64,000 nt of DNA from Paraburkholderia silvatlantica. GTDB taxonomy: Bacteria; Pseudomonadota; Gammaproteobacteria; Burkholderiales; Burkholderiaceae. Each line of letters opens with the position of its first letter. Position 1 is the first letter of the stretch. The position numbers and the translations under genes are program-made. The notes under the pieces are model-generated. The model was not told where the DNA came from. It saw only the letters and a list, made by a program, of their open reading frames with translations, and searched no databases. Below are positions 46,244 to 54,916 of the stretch, piece by piece. The DNA lies in contig NZ_QEOL01000020.1 in assembly GCF_003096715.1 (NCBI RefSeq), forward strand, positions 1 to 64,000, in the 5' to 3' direction.

Positions 46244-47230
46244 ATGAAGAAACCGCTCGCGACTGCGCTGCTGATGAGCGGCCTCGCATGGGGCGTACTC
46301 GCCCACGCCGACGACAAGGTCATCGTGCTCGATTCGGGCGAGGCAAAGCTCTCGCTCATCGACGAGGCGAGCCGCACCGTGGTCGGCACCGAGCCCACGG
46401 GCAAGGAACCGCATCACCTGATGATCACGCCCGATGGCAAGTCGCTCATCGTCGCCGATTCGGTATCGAACGACCTGCTGTTCCTCGACCCGCATACGGG
46501 GCAGGTACAGCGCCGCCTGGAAGGCATCGAAGATCCGTACCAGCTTGGCTTCTCGCCCGATCGCAAATGGTTCGTGACCGCCGGTCTGCGGCTCGACCGC
46601 GTGGACGTCTATCGCTACGACGGCCAGAACCTGACGATCGCAAAGCGCATTGCGCTCGGGAAAACGCCGAGCCACATCACGTTCGCCTCCGACAACAAAA
46701 CGGCGTTCGTCACGCTGCAGGACACAGGCGAAGTGGCCGCCATCGACCTGCCGACGCAAACGGTGCTCTGGAAGCTGCAGGTGGGTAACACGCCCGCGGG
46801 CCTGTGGATGACCCCGGGCGACAAATACCTGCTCGTGGGCATGACGGGCGAGGACGACGTGGCCGTGGTGGACTGGCACAACCGCACGGTCGTGAAAAAG
46901 ATCCAGACCGGCCGCGGCGCGCATAACTTCCGCAATCTGGACGATGGCAAACATATCGCCGTGTCGAATCGCGTGGAGAGCACGATCAGCATTCTCGACT
47001 ACACGACGCTCACGAAAGTCGCCGACATCACGGGGCTGCGCCCCGGCCCCGACGACATGGAGCTTTCGGCCGACAAGCGCTATCTTTGGGTGACGTTCCG
47101 TTTCGCGAAGCACGTGGGCATCATCGACCTGAACACGCGCAAGCTGATCGACACGATCGCGGTGGGCCGCTCGCCGCACGGCATCTACTTCGCGAACAGC
47201 GCGCCGGTGTACGCGCCGAATCCGGACTGA
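46244..47230 (+). CDS. Periplasmic YncE-like seven-bladed beta-propeller protein
   Basis: 328 residues with a Sec signal peptide (MKKPLATALLMSGLAWGVLAHA). The mature part is a series of about seven repeats of the type I-A-V-G-x-x-P-x-x-[IL]-x-x-[ST]-x-D-x-x-x-x-[FV]-V, as in PGKSLIVADSVSN-like and DDGKHIAVSNRVES blades. Members bind DNA, metals or act as scaffolds; the ligand is unknown. The start MKKPLAT gives a clean signal peptide. It lies 13 bases upstream of the sterol-desaturase-family gene, so probably one operon. Confidence 0.85.
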   Translation: MKKPLATALLMSGLAWGVLAHADDKVIVLDSGEAKLSLIDEASRTVVGTEPTGKEPHHLMITPDGKSLIVADSVSNDLLFLDPHTGQVQRRLEGIEDPYQLGFSPDRKWFVTAGLRLDRVDVYRYDGQNLTIAKRIALGKTPSHITFASDNKTAFVTLQDTGEVAAIDLPTQTVLWKLQVGNTPAGLWMTPGDKYLLVGMTGEDDVAVVDWHNRTVVKKIQTGRGAHNFRNLDDGKHIAVSNRVESTISILDYTTLTKVADITGLRPGPDDMELSADKRYLWVTFRFAKHVGIIDLNTRKLIDTIAVGRSPHGIYFANSAPVYAPNPD

Positions 47231-47243
47231 TTGGGGAGTCTCG

Positions 47244-48251
47244 ATGCTCGATACGCTGATTTCGCAGGCCGACAACCTCGTTTCGTGGCTGCAGACGCTC
47301 GTCTACGTGGACGTGGTGCAGCCGATCTTCTACAAGGTCGGCCTGATGGGCTACGACGAGGACACCTACGACGCGCTCTACTGGGTGATCGTCGGCGTGC
47401 TCCAGATCTGCGCCTCGTATGTGCTGCTGCGCCCGCTCGAAGCGCTGCGGCCCGCGGAAGACTGGGGGGATCGCCGGGCGCTGCGCGCCGACGTCTGGTA
47501 CACGTGGATCGCGAAACTCGGCATTCTGAACATCGCGTTCTTCTTTCTGCTCACGCCAGTGTTCAACCACTGGCAGAGCCTGATGGCGATCCACAACATC
47601 CCGAACATCGAGGTGGACAGCCTCTGGCCCGGCGTGACCGACAAGCCGCTCGTGTCGTTTCTGATCTATCTCGTCGTGCTCGACTTCGCGGGCTACTGGT
47701 ATCACCGCTGGCAGCATCGCTTCGGCGTGTGGTGGGAACTGCACGCCGTGCATCACAGCCAGCAGCAGATGTCGCTGTGGTGCGACGATCGCAATCACTT
47801 TCTCGACGACATCGTTCAGGCCGCGTTCTTTGCGGGCATCTCGCTCGTTATCGGCGTGCCGCCCGCGCAGTTCGTCGTGCTCGTGGCCGTGAGCAACTTC
47901 ATGCAGAGCGTGCAGCACGTGAACGCGCGGCTCGACTTTGGCTGGCTGCTCGAGCGCATCGTGGTGAGCCCGGCGTTTCATCGCCGCCATCATGCGATCG
48001 GCTATGGCCACGAGGGCACGCGCTACGGCTGCAACTTCGGCGTGCTGTTTCCGTGGTGGGACGTGATGTTCCGCACGGCGTCGTGGAACAAGCAGCATGA
48101 GCCCACCGGCATTCGCGACCAGTTGCCCGCGCCGCACGGCCGCGGCGCGAACTATGGCGAAGGCCTGCTCGCGCAGCAGTGGCTGGCGCTCGTGCGCATC
48201 GCGCGGCGCCTCGCGGGCAAGGGGTATCCGCTGGGCGACGCGGCGCGCTGA
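47244..48251 (+). CDS. Sterol desaturase/fatty-acid hydroxylase family membrane enzyme
   Basis: Non-haem di-iron membrane oxygenase of 335 residues. Histidine clusters that bind the iron pair are visible: HRWQH (~residue 155), HAVHHS (~170) and HRRHH (~250). Hydrophobic helices precede them. The family hydroxylates or desaturates sterols, carotenoids, hopanoids or lipids; the bacterial substrate is not deducible. GGGGAG lies upstream of the ATG. Its companion is the YncE-like protein 13 bases upstream. Confidence 0.88.
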   Translation: MLDTLISQADNLVSWLQTLVYVDVVQPIFYKVGLMGYDEDTYDALYWVIVGVLQICASYVLLRPLEALRPAEDWGDRRALRADVWYTWIAKLGILNIAFFFLLTPVFNHWQSLMAIHNIPNIEVDSLWPGVTDKPLVSFLIYLVVLDFAGYWYHRWQHRFGVWWELHAVHHSQQQMSLWCDDRNHFLDDIVQAAFFAGISLVIGVPPAQFVVLVAVSNFMQSVQHVNARLDFGWLLERIVVSPAFHRRHHAIGYGHEGTRYGCNFGVLFPWWDVMFRTASWNKQHEPTGIRDQLPAPHGRGANYGEGLLAQQWLALVRIARRLAGKGYPLGDAAR

Positions 48252-48280
48252 GCTGCGCGGCGTTCGCTGCGGTTGCTCGT

Positions 48281-48306
48281 GCGAGGCGGTCTTCGGGCCG
48301 CCTCGC
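48281..48306 (+). terminator. Hairpin after the sterol-desaturase-family gene
   Basis: Perfect 9-base stem GCGAGGCGG (48281-48289) with CCGCCTCGC (48298-48306). Its loop contains the stable C-TTCG-G tetraloop. Only a short T stretch follows, so terminator strength is uncertain. Confidence 0.5.
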
Positions 48307-48381
48307 TGCGTTTCAGGATGACGTTTGGCATGCCGCTCGCGCGCCGGATGCGATAATCGCGCATTCATCCCCCACACATGC

Positions 48382-49539
48382 ATGATGCGCGCGTCAAAGG
48401 CGCAGCTGGAGAACATCTTGAGCCGTATCGACAATCCGCAGCACGACCAGGAAGTCGGCGTGGCCGACGCCACCCAGGACACGACCCGCATCGACGACAC
48501 GCGCATCGGCGCCGTGCGGCCGCTCATCTCGCCCGCGCTGCTGCTCGACGAGCTGCCGGTGCCGCAGGAGACGCAAACGCTCGTCGAAACGAGCCGCGGC
48601 GAGATTGCAGGGGTGCTCGCGCAGCGCGACGACCGGCTTGTCGTGGTGGTGGGCCCGTGCTCGATCCACGACCACGATCAGGCGATCGAATACGCGAAGC
48701 TGCTCAAGGCGAAGGCCGAAACGCTCAAGGACGACCTGCTGATCGTCATGCGCGTGTACTTCGAGAAGCCGCGCACCACGGTGGGCTGGAAGGGCTATAT
48801 CAACGACCCGCGTCTGGACGGCAGCTTCCGTATCAACGAGGGCCTGCGCGCGGCGCGCCAGCTGCTGCTCGACATCAACGCGCTCGGCCTGCCCACGGCC
48901 ACGGAATTCCTCGATCTGCTGAGCCCGCAATTCATCGCCGACCTCGTGGCGTGGGGCGCGATCGGCGCGCGCACGACCGAAAGCCAGAGCCACCGGCAGC
49001 TCGCCTCGGGCCTTTCGTGCCCGATCGGCTTCAAGAACGGCACCGACGGCGGCGTGCAGATCGCCGCCGACGCCATCGTCGCGGCGCGCGCGAGCCACGC
49101 GTTCATGGGCATGACGAAGATGGGCATGGCCGCGATCTTCGAAACGCGCGGCAACGACGACTGCCACGTGATCCTGCGCGGCGGCAAGAGCGGGCCGAAC
49201 TACGACGCGGCTTCCGTGGCGGCGTGCTGCGCGGCGCTTGCGAAGGCGGGGCTGCGCGAGCAGGTCATGATCGACTGCTCGCACGCGAACTCGAACAAGG
49301 CGCATCAGCGCCAGATCGACGTCGCGCGCGATATCGGCGAGCAGCTGGCGGGCGGCGACAAGCGCATTGTCGGCGTGATGATCGAGAGCCATCTCGAAGA
49401 AGGGCGCCAGGACCAGAAGCCGGGCGTGCCGCTCAAGCGCGGCGTGTCGATCACCGATGCGTGCATCAGCTGGGCGCAGACGGCACCCGTGCTGGATGGG
49501 CTGGCGCAGGCGGTGCGGGCGCGGCGCAAGGCGGGGTGA
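48382..49539 (+). CDS. aroG: 3-deoxy-7-phosphoheptulonate (DAHP) synthase, AroG/AroF type
   Basis: First enzyme of the shikimate pathway, condensing phosphoenolpyruvate and erythrose-4-phosphate; 385 residues from the first of two adjacent ATGs. Class I-alpha motifs: VVVGPCSIHDHDQAIEYA, RVYFEKPRTTVGWKGYINDP, GARTTESQSHRQLASG, GFKNGTDG, and the metal-binding CSHAN and ESHLEEGRQ. The N-terminus is about 30 residues longer than in E. coli, so a later start is possible; no clear ribosome-binding site helps. Feedback-regulated isoenzymes are usual, but which amino acid inhibits this one cannot be told. Confidence 0.92.
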   Translation: MMRASKAQLENILSRIDNPQHDQEVGVADATQDTTRIDDTRIGAVRPLISPALLLDELPVPQETQTLVETSRGEIAGVLAQRDDRLVVVVGPCSIHDHDQAIEYAKLLKAKAETLKDDLLIVMRVYFEKPRTTVGWKGYINDPRLDGSFRINEGLRAARQLLLDINALGLPTATEFLDLLSPQFIADLVAWGAIGARTTESQSHRQLASGLSCPIGFKNGTDGGVQIAADAIVAARASHAFMGMTKMGMAAIFETRGNDDCHVILRGGKSGPNYDAASVAACCAALAKAGLREQVMIDCSHANSNKAHQRQIDVARDIGEQLAGGDKRIVGVMIESHLEEGRQDQKPGVPLKRGVSITDACISWAQTAPVLDGLAQAVRARRKAG

Positions 49540-49597
49540 GGGCGCCAGGGCCTGTTCACATTCATAACGGGCTTGCGCTGGCCGCCAGCCCCTGGCC

Positions 49598-49629
49598 CTA
49601 ACGCCCTTTGCCCCTAACGCCCTTTGCCC
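49598..49629. repeat. 16-base tandem duplication at the end of the DUF2894 gene
   Basis: Two perfect adjacent copies of CTAACGCCCTTTGCCC. On the minus strand the duplication repeats the last codons of the gene and its TAG stop (G-K-G-R-stop appears twice). Confidence 0.9.
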
Positions 49630-50264
49630 CGCGAGCCTTTCTTCGCTGCCGCAGCCCGCGGCGCCTCCTTCACCGGCGCCGCAACCCCTACGCTCGCGTT
49701 CAACTGCTCGAGCCACGAAAGGGCATCGGCGTAGGCGAGAAATTGCTGCAGATACCCTGGCGACACTTCGCGCATCAGCGAGAGCGCGCGATGCACGAGG
49801 CTGCTCGAATTGAGCGGCCCCGCGTTTCTGGGCACCTGGTCCAGCGACTGCCGCAACTGCTTTTCGGCGCGCACGCGCGACCACGTTTGCCGGAAGTATT
49901 CGACTAGCTCCGGGTCCGGCTCGTGCCGCACGCGCGTCGCCGGTTGTGAGGGTTGCGCACGCGCGAGCGAATCGACGAGGCGGCCCAGTTCGCTTCCCGG
50001 CTTATCGCCGCCGAGCCCGTGCGTGATTTTCGATGCCTCGCGCGCGAGGTCGCCGGCAAAGGCGTCGAGCAGTTGCGCGAGGCGCGCGTCGATGAGCCGG
50101 CGCGCTTCGCCCGCGTGTGCGGCGGCGCGGCGTTCCAGCGCCTCGATGAAGTGAAAGCGCAGCGGGTCGAGCCGGTCCGCGCCGCGGGCGCGCCAGGCGT
50201 CGAGCAGGGCGCGGGCGTCGGGCGCGGCGGCCCGTTCGGCCAGCGGGTGCGCGTCATCGGCCAT
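49614..50264 (-). CDS. DUF2894 family protein, last gene of the motor-like operon
   Basis: 216-residue cytoplasmic protein. It contains ALLDAWRARGADRLDPLRFHFIEALERRA near the N-terminus, a helical middle, VEYFRQTWSRVRAEKQLRQSL, and a basic Ala/Lys-rich tail (AAAKKGSRGKGR). I recognise it as DUF2894 from its company (DUF3348, DUF802, OmpA); no biochemical role is known. Its ATG lies inside the OmpA-family gene (11-base overlap), so it is translationally coupled. The charged tail could bind nucleic acid or membrane (speculation). Confidence 0.8.
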   Translation of the reverse strand: MADDAHPLAERAAAPDARALLDAWRARGADRLDPLRFHFIEALERRAAAHAGEARRLIDARLAQLLDAFAGDLAREASKITHGLGGDKPGSELGRLVDSLARAQPSQPATRVRHEPDPELVEYFRQTWSRVRAEKQLRQSLDQVPRNAGPLNSSSLVHRALSLMREVSPGYLQQFLAYADALSWLEQLNASVGVAAPVKEAPRAAAAKKGSRGKGR

Positions 50265-50901
50265 GCTTGCCCTCGCCGACGGTCGGCCGCGGCACCGGCG
50301 CAATCTCCACGCGGCGATTTTTCGCGCGGCCGGCCTCGTCGGTGTTGGCGCTCACCGGCTGCTCGGAGCCGAATGCGGCCGCGAACACCGACGACGCGGG
50401 AACGCCCTCGTCGATGAACGCGCGCGTGACCGTCAGCGCACGCTCAGCCGAAAGCTCCCAGTTGTCGGCGAAGCGGCGGTTGCCGGCATGGACTTGCTGG
50501 TCGTCGGCGAATCCGCTCACCATCAGGATTTCGTCGCGGCTCTTCAGATACGCCGTGAGCGGCCCGGCGAGGCTCTTGAGCAGATCGCGGCCTTGCGGCG
50601 TCAACTGGTCCGAATTCAGCGCGAACAGCACGCTGCCGCTAATGCCGATGCGTCCGTTCACGAGCGTCACGCGCCCCGCCGCGAGCGGGCCCGCGAGCGC
50701 TTCCTCGAGCGTCTTGCGGCGCTCGGTTTCGGCCTTGCGCTGCTTCACCTCGTTCGCGAGCCGGCTCGACAGTTCGAGCTGCATGCCGACCACGCCCACG
50801 AGGATCAGCAGGAACGCGCCCAGCAGCACCGACATCAGGTCGGCGAACGCGGGCCAGACCGGCGCAGCGGGGGCCGCGCCGCCGTCGATTTCGTCGTTCA
50901 T
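50254..50901 (-). CDS. MotB/ZorB-like OmpA-domain protein
   Basis: 215 residues. A short cytoplasmic tail leads into one membrane helix, WPAFADLMSVLLGAFLLILVG, in which Asp21 occupies the position of the proton-carrying aspartate of MotB, TolR, ExbD and ZorB. A short coiled region follows, then a periplasmic OmpA/MotB peptidoglycan-binding domain (SGFADDQQVHAG, NWELSAERALTVTRAFIDEG, NRRVEI). It is probably a cell-wall-anchored stator or rotor partner of the DUF802 protein, whose stop it overlaps by four bases. Confidence 0.88.
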   Translation of the reverse strand: MNDEIDGGAAPAAPVWPAFADLMSVLLGAFLLILVGVVGMQLELSSRLANEVKQRKAETERRKTLEEALAGPLAAGRVTLVNGRIGISGSVLFALNSDQLTPQGRDLLKSLAGPLTAYLKSRDEILMVSGFADDQQVHAGNRRFADNWELSAERALTVTRAFIDEGVPASSVFAAAFGSEQPVSANTDEAGRAKNRRVEIAPVPRPTVGEGKHGR

Positions 50902-53267
50902 GCCGCTTCCGCTCCGGCGCTCGCGCGCTGGCTCGCGAGCTGCTGCAGGTTTTCGACGATCTGCTTCTGCGACAGCATGCTCAGGTCGATGACCTCGCGC
51001 GCCTGCGCCACGTAGTAGGCGAGCTGGTCGTCGCTGCGCGCGAGCGACTTGTCGAGCGCGGCCTCGATGCGCTCCAGGTGTGCCACGAGCTTGTCGTTCG
51101 ATTCGCCGAACACGCTCACGGCTGCGCCGAACGCGTCGCCGAGGCTGGCCACTTCCACGGCGCTGCCGCTCACCTGCGCGGCGATCGCGCCCAGCTTGCC
51201 GCTCCCGGCTTCGACGCTCGCGCTGAACTGGCCGCCTACGCGTTCGAGCAGATCCGACGACGTGGAAACGAGCGCGTCGATCGCCGAGCGCTGTTCGGTG
51301 GAGGCGCGGTTCACGGCGTCGAGCAGCGTTTCGAGCGTGGCGAGCAGGCGGTTGCGCTCGTCGAGCATCGCGGTGTCGCGGACCATGCTGTCCGAAAGCT
51401 TCTGGCGCAACTCGGCGATGACTTCGGCCGCGGCCTGCGGCGCGACCGAGGCGGCCTGCACGAGGCGGCCGATTTCGGCGATCGTGCTGGCGTTATGGGC
51501 CTGCGATTGCGTGGTGATGTCGTTCGCGGTCTGCGCGAGCGTTGCGCAGATTTCCTGCTGGCGCTGCGCGGTGGCCACGCTCGTGGCTTCCCATTGCTCG
51601 CGCAAGGCGGCCGACATCGCGGCAAGCGACGCAGTCCATGCTTCGAGGCGATGCGCGTCGCGCGAGGCAATTTCCGCGTGCAGGTTTGCCGCGGCCTTCG
51701 GCGCTTGCGAGGCGGCATCGACGAGACGATCGATCTCGGCAATCGTCTTGCTCGCGTGCTGCTGCGCTTGCGCGGCGATGTCGTTTGCGGTTTGCGCGAG
51801 TGCCGCGCAGATTTCCTGCTGGCGTTGGGCCGACACCGCGCTGGTCGCTTCCCACTCCGTGCGCAACGTGGCGGCCATCGCCGCGAGCGCTTCGGCCCAG
51901 CTTGCGAGCCGCGCTTCGTCGCGTGCGCCGAGCTTCGTCTGCAGGTCCGCATGGGATTCGTCGACCGCGCGCAGCAGCGCCGCCGAGTGCTGCTCGAACG
52001 CCGCCGCCGCCGTGGCGAGCGCCTGCTGGTTGCCTGCGGCGAGCTTCTCGCCGGCGCGCGCTTGCTGTTCGAGCGCCGCCTGCCACGCCTGCGACATCGT
52101 TCCCGATACGCTCTCGAAGCGCGTCGACACGCCATCGAGCAGGCCTGCGGCACGTTGCTCGAAGCTTGCGTTGAAGCGCTCCAGCGCGCCGCCGAGGTCG
52201 GCGGCGAGTGCCTCGCCGGTCTGGCGGTGCTGCGCGAGCGCGCGGTTCCAGATTTCGGCGACGTTCGCCGTCGACGCCTCGAAGCCGTTCACGAGCCCTT
52301 CGAGCTGTTGCTGTACCGCCTGCGTGAGCGCGCCCTGCATCGACGCCGATTCGCGCGCGAGGCCCGCCATGGTCGCTTCGACTACGGGCTGCAGCGCCGC
52401 ACCCGCGGCGCGCGCGCTTTCCGCGGCGCTCGCCTTGAGCGACTGGCCCACGGAAGCCGCGAGGCGGCTCCAGGCGGCTTCGGCGTTCGCGGCAAAGGCC
52501 TGTTGGGTCGCGATCTGCTGTTCGTGCTGCGCGGCGCCCTGGCGCTCGATCAGCGTCATCAGCGCGCCAAGCTTGTCGACGAGCGCAGGCATGGCGTCGG
52601 CCTGGCGCTGCAGCAGCTTGAACGAGGCTTCGCGCTGATGGGCCGGCGAGAAGGCGCGCAGCGTCGTCGCGATCTTGACGTCGAGCTGCTGCGCGGCCTC
52701 GATGCGTGCACGGCGGCAAAGCGCCGAGAGCAGGCCGAGCATGGCGGAGGTGGCCACCCCCGCGATCGAGGTGCCGAACGCGAGGCCGAGGCCGTTCACC
52801 GGCGCGGCGAGCGAGGCGCGGATGGCATCGAGGTCGGTGGCGCTTTCCAGCGCCGCGCCCGTGCCCTTGAGCGTGACGACCATGCCAAGCAGCGTGCCGA
52901 GCATGCCGAGCAGCACGAGCAGGCCCGTGAGATAGGGCGCGAGCGCCGGGCCCGGCAGGCCCACGCGCTCGCCTTCGATGCGCGCGCGCACCGCGTTGCG
53001 CAGGCCCGGATGCAGCGTGTCGAGCCAGCCGGCCAGGCGCGCGGGCGGCGTGTTCAGTTGCGCGACGGCCCGGGCGAGCGTGGCCGTGGCCTGCTGAAAG
53101 CGATAAAGCTCCCAGGCGCCCGCGACATAGCATGCGCCGATCAGCAGCGTGACGGCGCTTGCAAGCGGGTTCGTGACCGCGTAGCCGGCGCCGATCCAGC
53201 ACACGGCGGCGAGACCCACGACGAAGACAACAGGTTCAATGCGAAATCGGGACATAGCGCGGGACAT
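50898..53267 (-). CDS. DUF802 protein: MotA/ExbB/ZorA-like channel with long coiled tail
   Basis: 789 residues. Helices lie at ~12-31, 36-53, 111-132 and 158-183. The last two, PYLTGLLVLLGMLGTLLGMV and NGLGLAFGTSIAGVATSAMLG, have the proton-channel signature of MotA/TolQ/ExbB/ZorA proteins. The remaining ~600 residues are Ala/Gln/Glu-rich helix, presumably a long cytoplasmic tail. It includes two tandem 87-residue repeats (~440-613), each with QRQQEIC and EI-x-RLV, recognised as DUF802 domains. Two nearby starts (53267, 53255) are possible. With the OmpA protein it should form a 5:2-type ion-driven motor (inference). Confidence 0.85.
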   Translation of the reverse strand: MSRAMSRFRIEPVVFVVGLAAVCWIGAGYAVTNPLASAVTLLIGACYVAGAWELYRFQQATATLARAVAQLNTPPARLAGWLDTLHPGLRNAVRARIEGERVGLPGPALAPYLTGLLVLLGMLGTLLGMVVTLKGTGAALESATDLDAIRASLAAPVNGLGLAFGTSIAGVATSAMLGLLSALCRRARIEAAQQLDVKIATTLRAFSPAHQREASFKLLQRQADAMPALVDKLGALMTLIERQGAAQHEQQIATQQAFAANAEAAWSRLAASVGQSLKASAAESARAAGAALQPVVEATMAGLARESASMQGALTQAVQQQLEGLVNGFEASTANVAEIWNRALAQHRQTGEALAADLGGALERFNASFEQRAAGLLDGVSTRFESVSGTMSQAWQAALEQQARAGEKLAAGNQQALATAAAAFEQHSAALLRAVDESHADLQTKLGARDEARLASWAEALAAMAATLRTEWEATSAVSAQRQQEICAALAQTANDIAAQAQQHASKTIAEIDRLVDAASQAPKAAANLHAEIASRDAHRLEAWTASLAAMSAALREQWEATSVATAQRQQEICATLAQTANDITTQSQAHNASTIAEIGRLVQAASVAPQAAAEVIAELRQKLSDSMVRDTAMLDERNRLLATLETLLDAVNRASTEQRSAIDALVSTSSDLLERVGGQFSASVEAGSGKLGAIAAQVSGSAVEVASLGDAFGAAVSVFGESNDKLVAHLERIEAALDKSLARSDDQLAYYVAQAREVIDLSMLSQKQIVENLQQLASQRASAGAEAA

Positions 53268-53277
53268 AGCGTTTGGG

Positions 53278-54000
53278 TTAGCTGGTGCGAAGGGCGGCGA
53301 GCAGCCCCTCCACCGGTTGAAACCGAATCTCAAGTTCGGCGAGCAACACGCTCTGCATATCTTTGCGAAAGCCGGCGAGCCAGGCGTTGCGCGCGGCGCC
53401 TTCTGCGGCGGACCCGCCGCTGGATTCCGTGGCTGCCGCCGCGCGCTGCCGCTCGAAGTGCGCGCCGAGCAGCGCGGGCACGCCGGCGAGCAGGCTGCGC
53501 TCGCGCGCGCCGAGCGCCTGCTCCATCACGGTATCGACCGTCGCAAGGCGCGCGAGCGCTGGCGCGCGGGCGGCCAGCGCGGCACGCAGACGGGCGCGCA
53601 GCGCGGCGATGTCGGTCTCCATCGCCTGTTGCAGCGCCAGGTAGCGCTGGCGGAAATCCGCGAAATCGGGTTCCACATCGGCTGGCTGGCTGGCGGCCTG
53701 CGTGCGGCGTCCATCGCGCCGCGCGGGCGCGCCTTCGCCCGCAATGGCCTTTCTCAGCGCCGCGCGCACGCGCTCGCTCTGGCTTTGTTCGGCACTGGCG
53801 CCCACGCGCGTGGCGGGCTCGCCGCCGGGCGCCTGGACGCTCAGCGCCGTCGAAAGCGCGATGGCGTCCGTCCAGCCGAGCCACTGGCTCAGATGGTCCG
53901 AGATCGATTGCCGGGATTCGGGCACTTCGGCGTCGCCGAAGCGGGCAAGTAAGCGAACGAGCGTCGGGCCGCTCAACGCGAGGCGTTGCGGGGCTAGCAC
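53278..54000 (-). CDS. DUF3348 family protein, first gene of the motor-like operon
   Basis: 240 residues beginning with a GTG that has AGGTGG just upstream. It opens LAPQRLALSGPTLVRLLARF, then SDHLSQWLGWTDAIALSTAL, a basic disordered middle, and a helical C-terminus ending GFRKDMQSVLLAELEIRFQPVEGLL. No signal peptide or membrane helix is seen, so it is probably cytoplasmic. Ten bases separate it from the DUF802 gene. Function unknown; a plausible role is binding the motor's tail. Confidence 0.82.
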   Translation of the reverse strand: MLAPQRLALSGPTLVRLLARFGDAEVPESRQSISDHLSQWLGWTDAIALSTALSVQAPGGEPATRVGASAEQSQSERVRAALRKAIAGEGAPARRDGRRTQAASQPADVEPDFADFRQRYLALQQAMETDIAALRARLRAALAARAPALARLATVDTVMEQALGARERSLLAGVPALLGAHFERQRAAAATESSGGSAAEGAARNAWLAGFRKDMQSVLLAELEIRFQPVEGLLAALRTS

Positions 54001-54163
54001 TTTTCCACCTGGGCAAAAAACCCGCTAGTGTACATGCCCGCGAGGGGGCGGCCGGCATTGGCGGATTGCCGGGCGCCTGGGACGACGGCGCGGCGGGCCG
54101 TGAAAGCGCGGCTCGCGCGGGCGGGCGGCATCGCCGCGCGGGGGCTTCAGGCGCCTGAGCCGT

Positions 54164-54820
54164 TCAGGCCCTGGCCTTGGCGCGCTCGGCCAGGATCTGC
54201 TGGATCGCCTGTTCGAAGGTATCGACGGGCTGACCGCCGCTGACCAGATATTGCTGGTCGAAGACGATCGCCGGCACCGACTGGATGCCCGCCGCCTGGT
54301 ATTCGTGCTCTTCGGCGCGCACCTCGTCGGCATACTGGCCGCTTTCGAGGACTTCGCGCGCCTTGTCCGCGTCGAGACCCACGGACTGCGCCACCGCGAC
54401 GAGCACCGCATGGTCGCTCGTGTCCTTGCCCTCGCCGTGACAGGCACGCAGCAGCGCGAGCTTGAGCGGCAGCTGCTTGCCTTCGATGCCGGCCCAGTGC
54501 AGCAGACGATGCGCGTCGAACGTGTTGTAGACGCGCTCGCGCGGCCCGAACGCGAAGCCGACGCTCGCGCCGCGCTCGCGGATCATGGCCTGCGTCTCGG
54601 CGATCTGCCCGGGTGTGCGGTTGTACTTTTTGCCGAGATACTCGACCACGGATTCGCCGCCGGAGCCCATCTGCGGATTCAGTTCAAAAGGGTGCACGAC
54701 GATCTGCGCATCGACGGTGTCGCGCAGACGTTCGAGCGCGAGATTCAGCGACGAGAGGCCGATTGCGCACCATGGGCATGCGATGTCGGAGACGAAATCG
54801 ATTCTGAGCGTTTGTTTCAT
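54164..54820 (-). CDS. DsbA-family oxidoreductase, FrnE-like
   Basis: 218 residues with a thioredoxin-like fold. The active-site CPWC (Cys15, Cys18) is in SDIACPWCAIG, and the cis-Pro region is SVPAIVFDQQYLVSGGQP. The protein lacks a signal peptide, as expected for cytoplasmic FrnE/polyketide-type disulfide isomerases. Family members handle oxidative stress or disulfides; the natural substrate is unknown. It is 96 bases downstream of dbpA on the same strand. Confidence 0.9.
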   Translation of the reverse strand: MKQTLRIDFVSDIACPWCAIGLSSLNLALERLRDTVDAQIVVHPFELNPQMGSGGESVVEYLGKKYNRTPGQIAETQAMIRERGASVGFAFGPRERVYNTFDAHRLLHWAGIEGKQLPLKLALLRACHGEGKDTSDHAVLVAVAQSVGLDADKAREVLESGQYADEVRAEEHEYQAAGIQSVPAIVFDQQYLVSGGQPVDTFEQAIQQILAERAKARA

Positions 54821-54916
54821 GGCTTTCCTGATCCTGTTGAACGCGGGGGGCGCTGTGGCGCGGTGCACGGCGGACGCGCAAGCAGCGTGCGCACCCGGCG
54901 CGGATGATTCGTCGGC

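Noticed and set aside
49614..54000. Complete Zorya defence system
   Set aside because: Only the motor-like pair resembles ZorA/ZorB; neighbouring genes are DAHP synthase, a DsbA-like protein and dbpA, with no ZorC/D/E-type nuclease or helicase.
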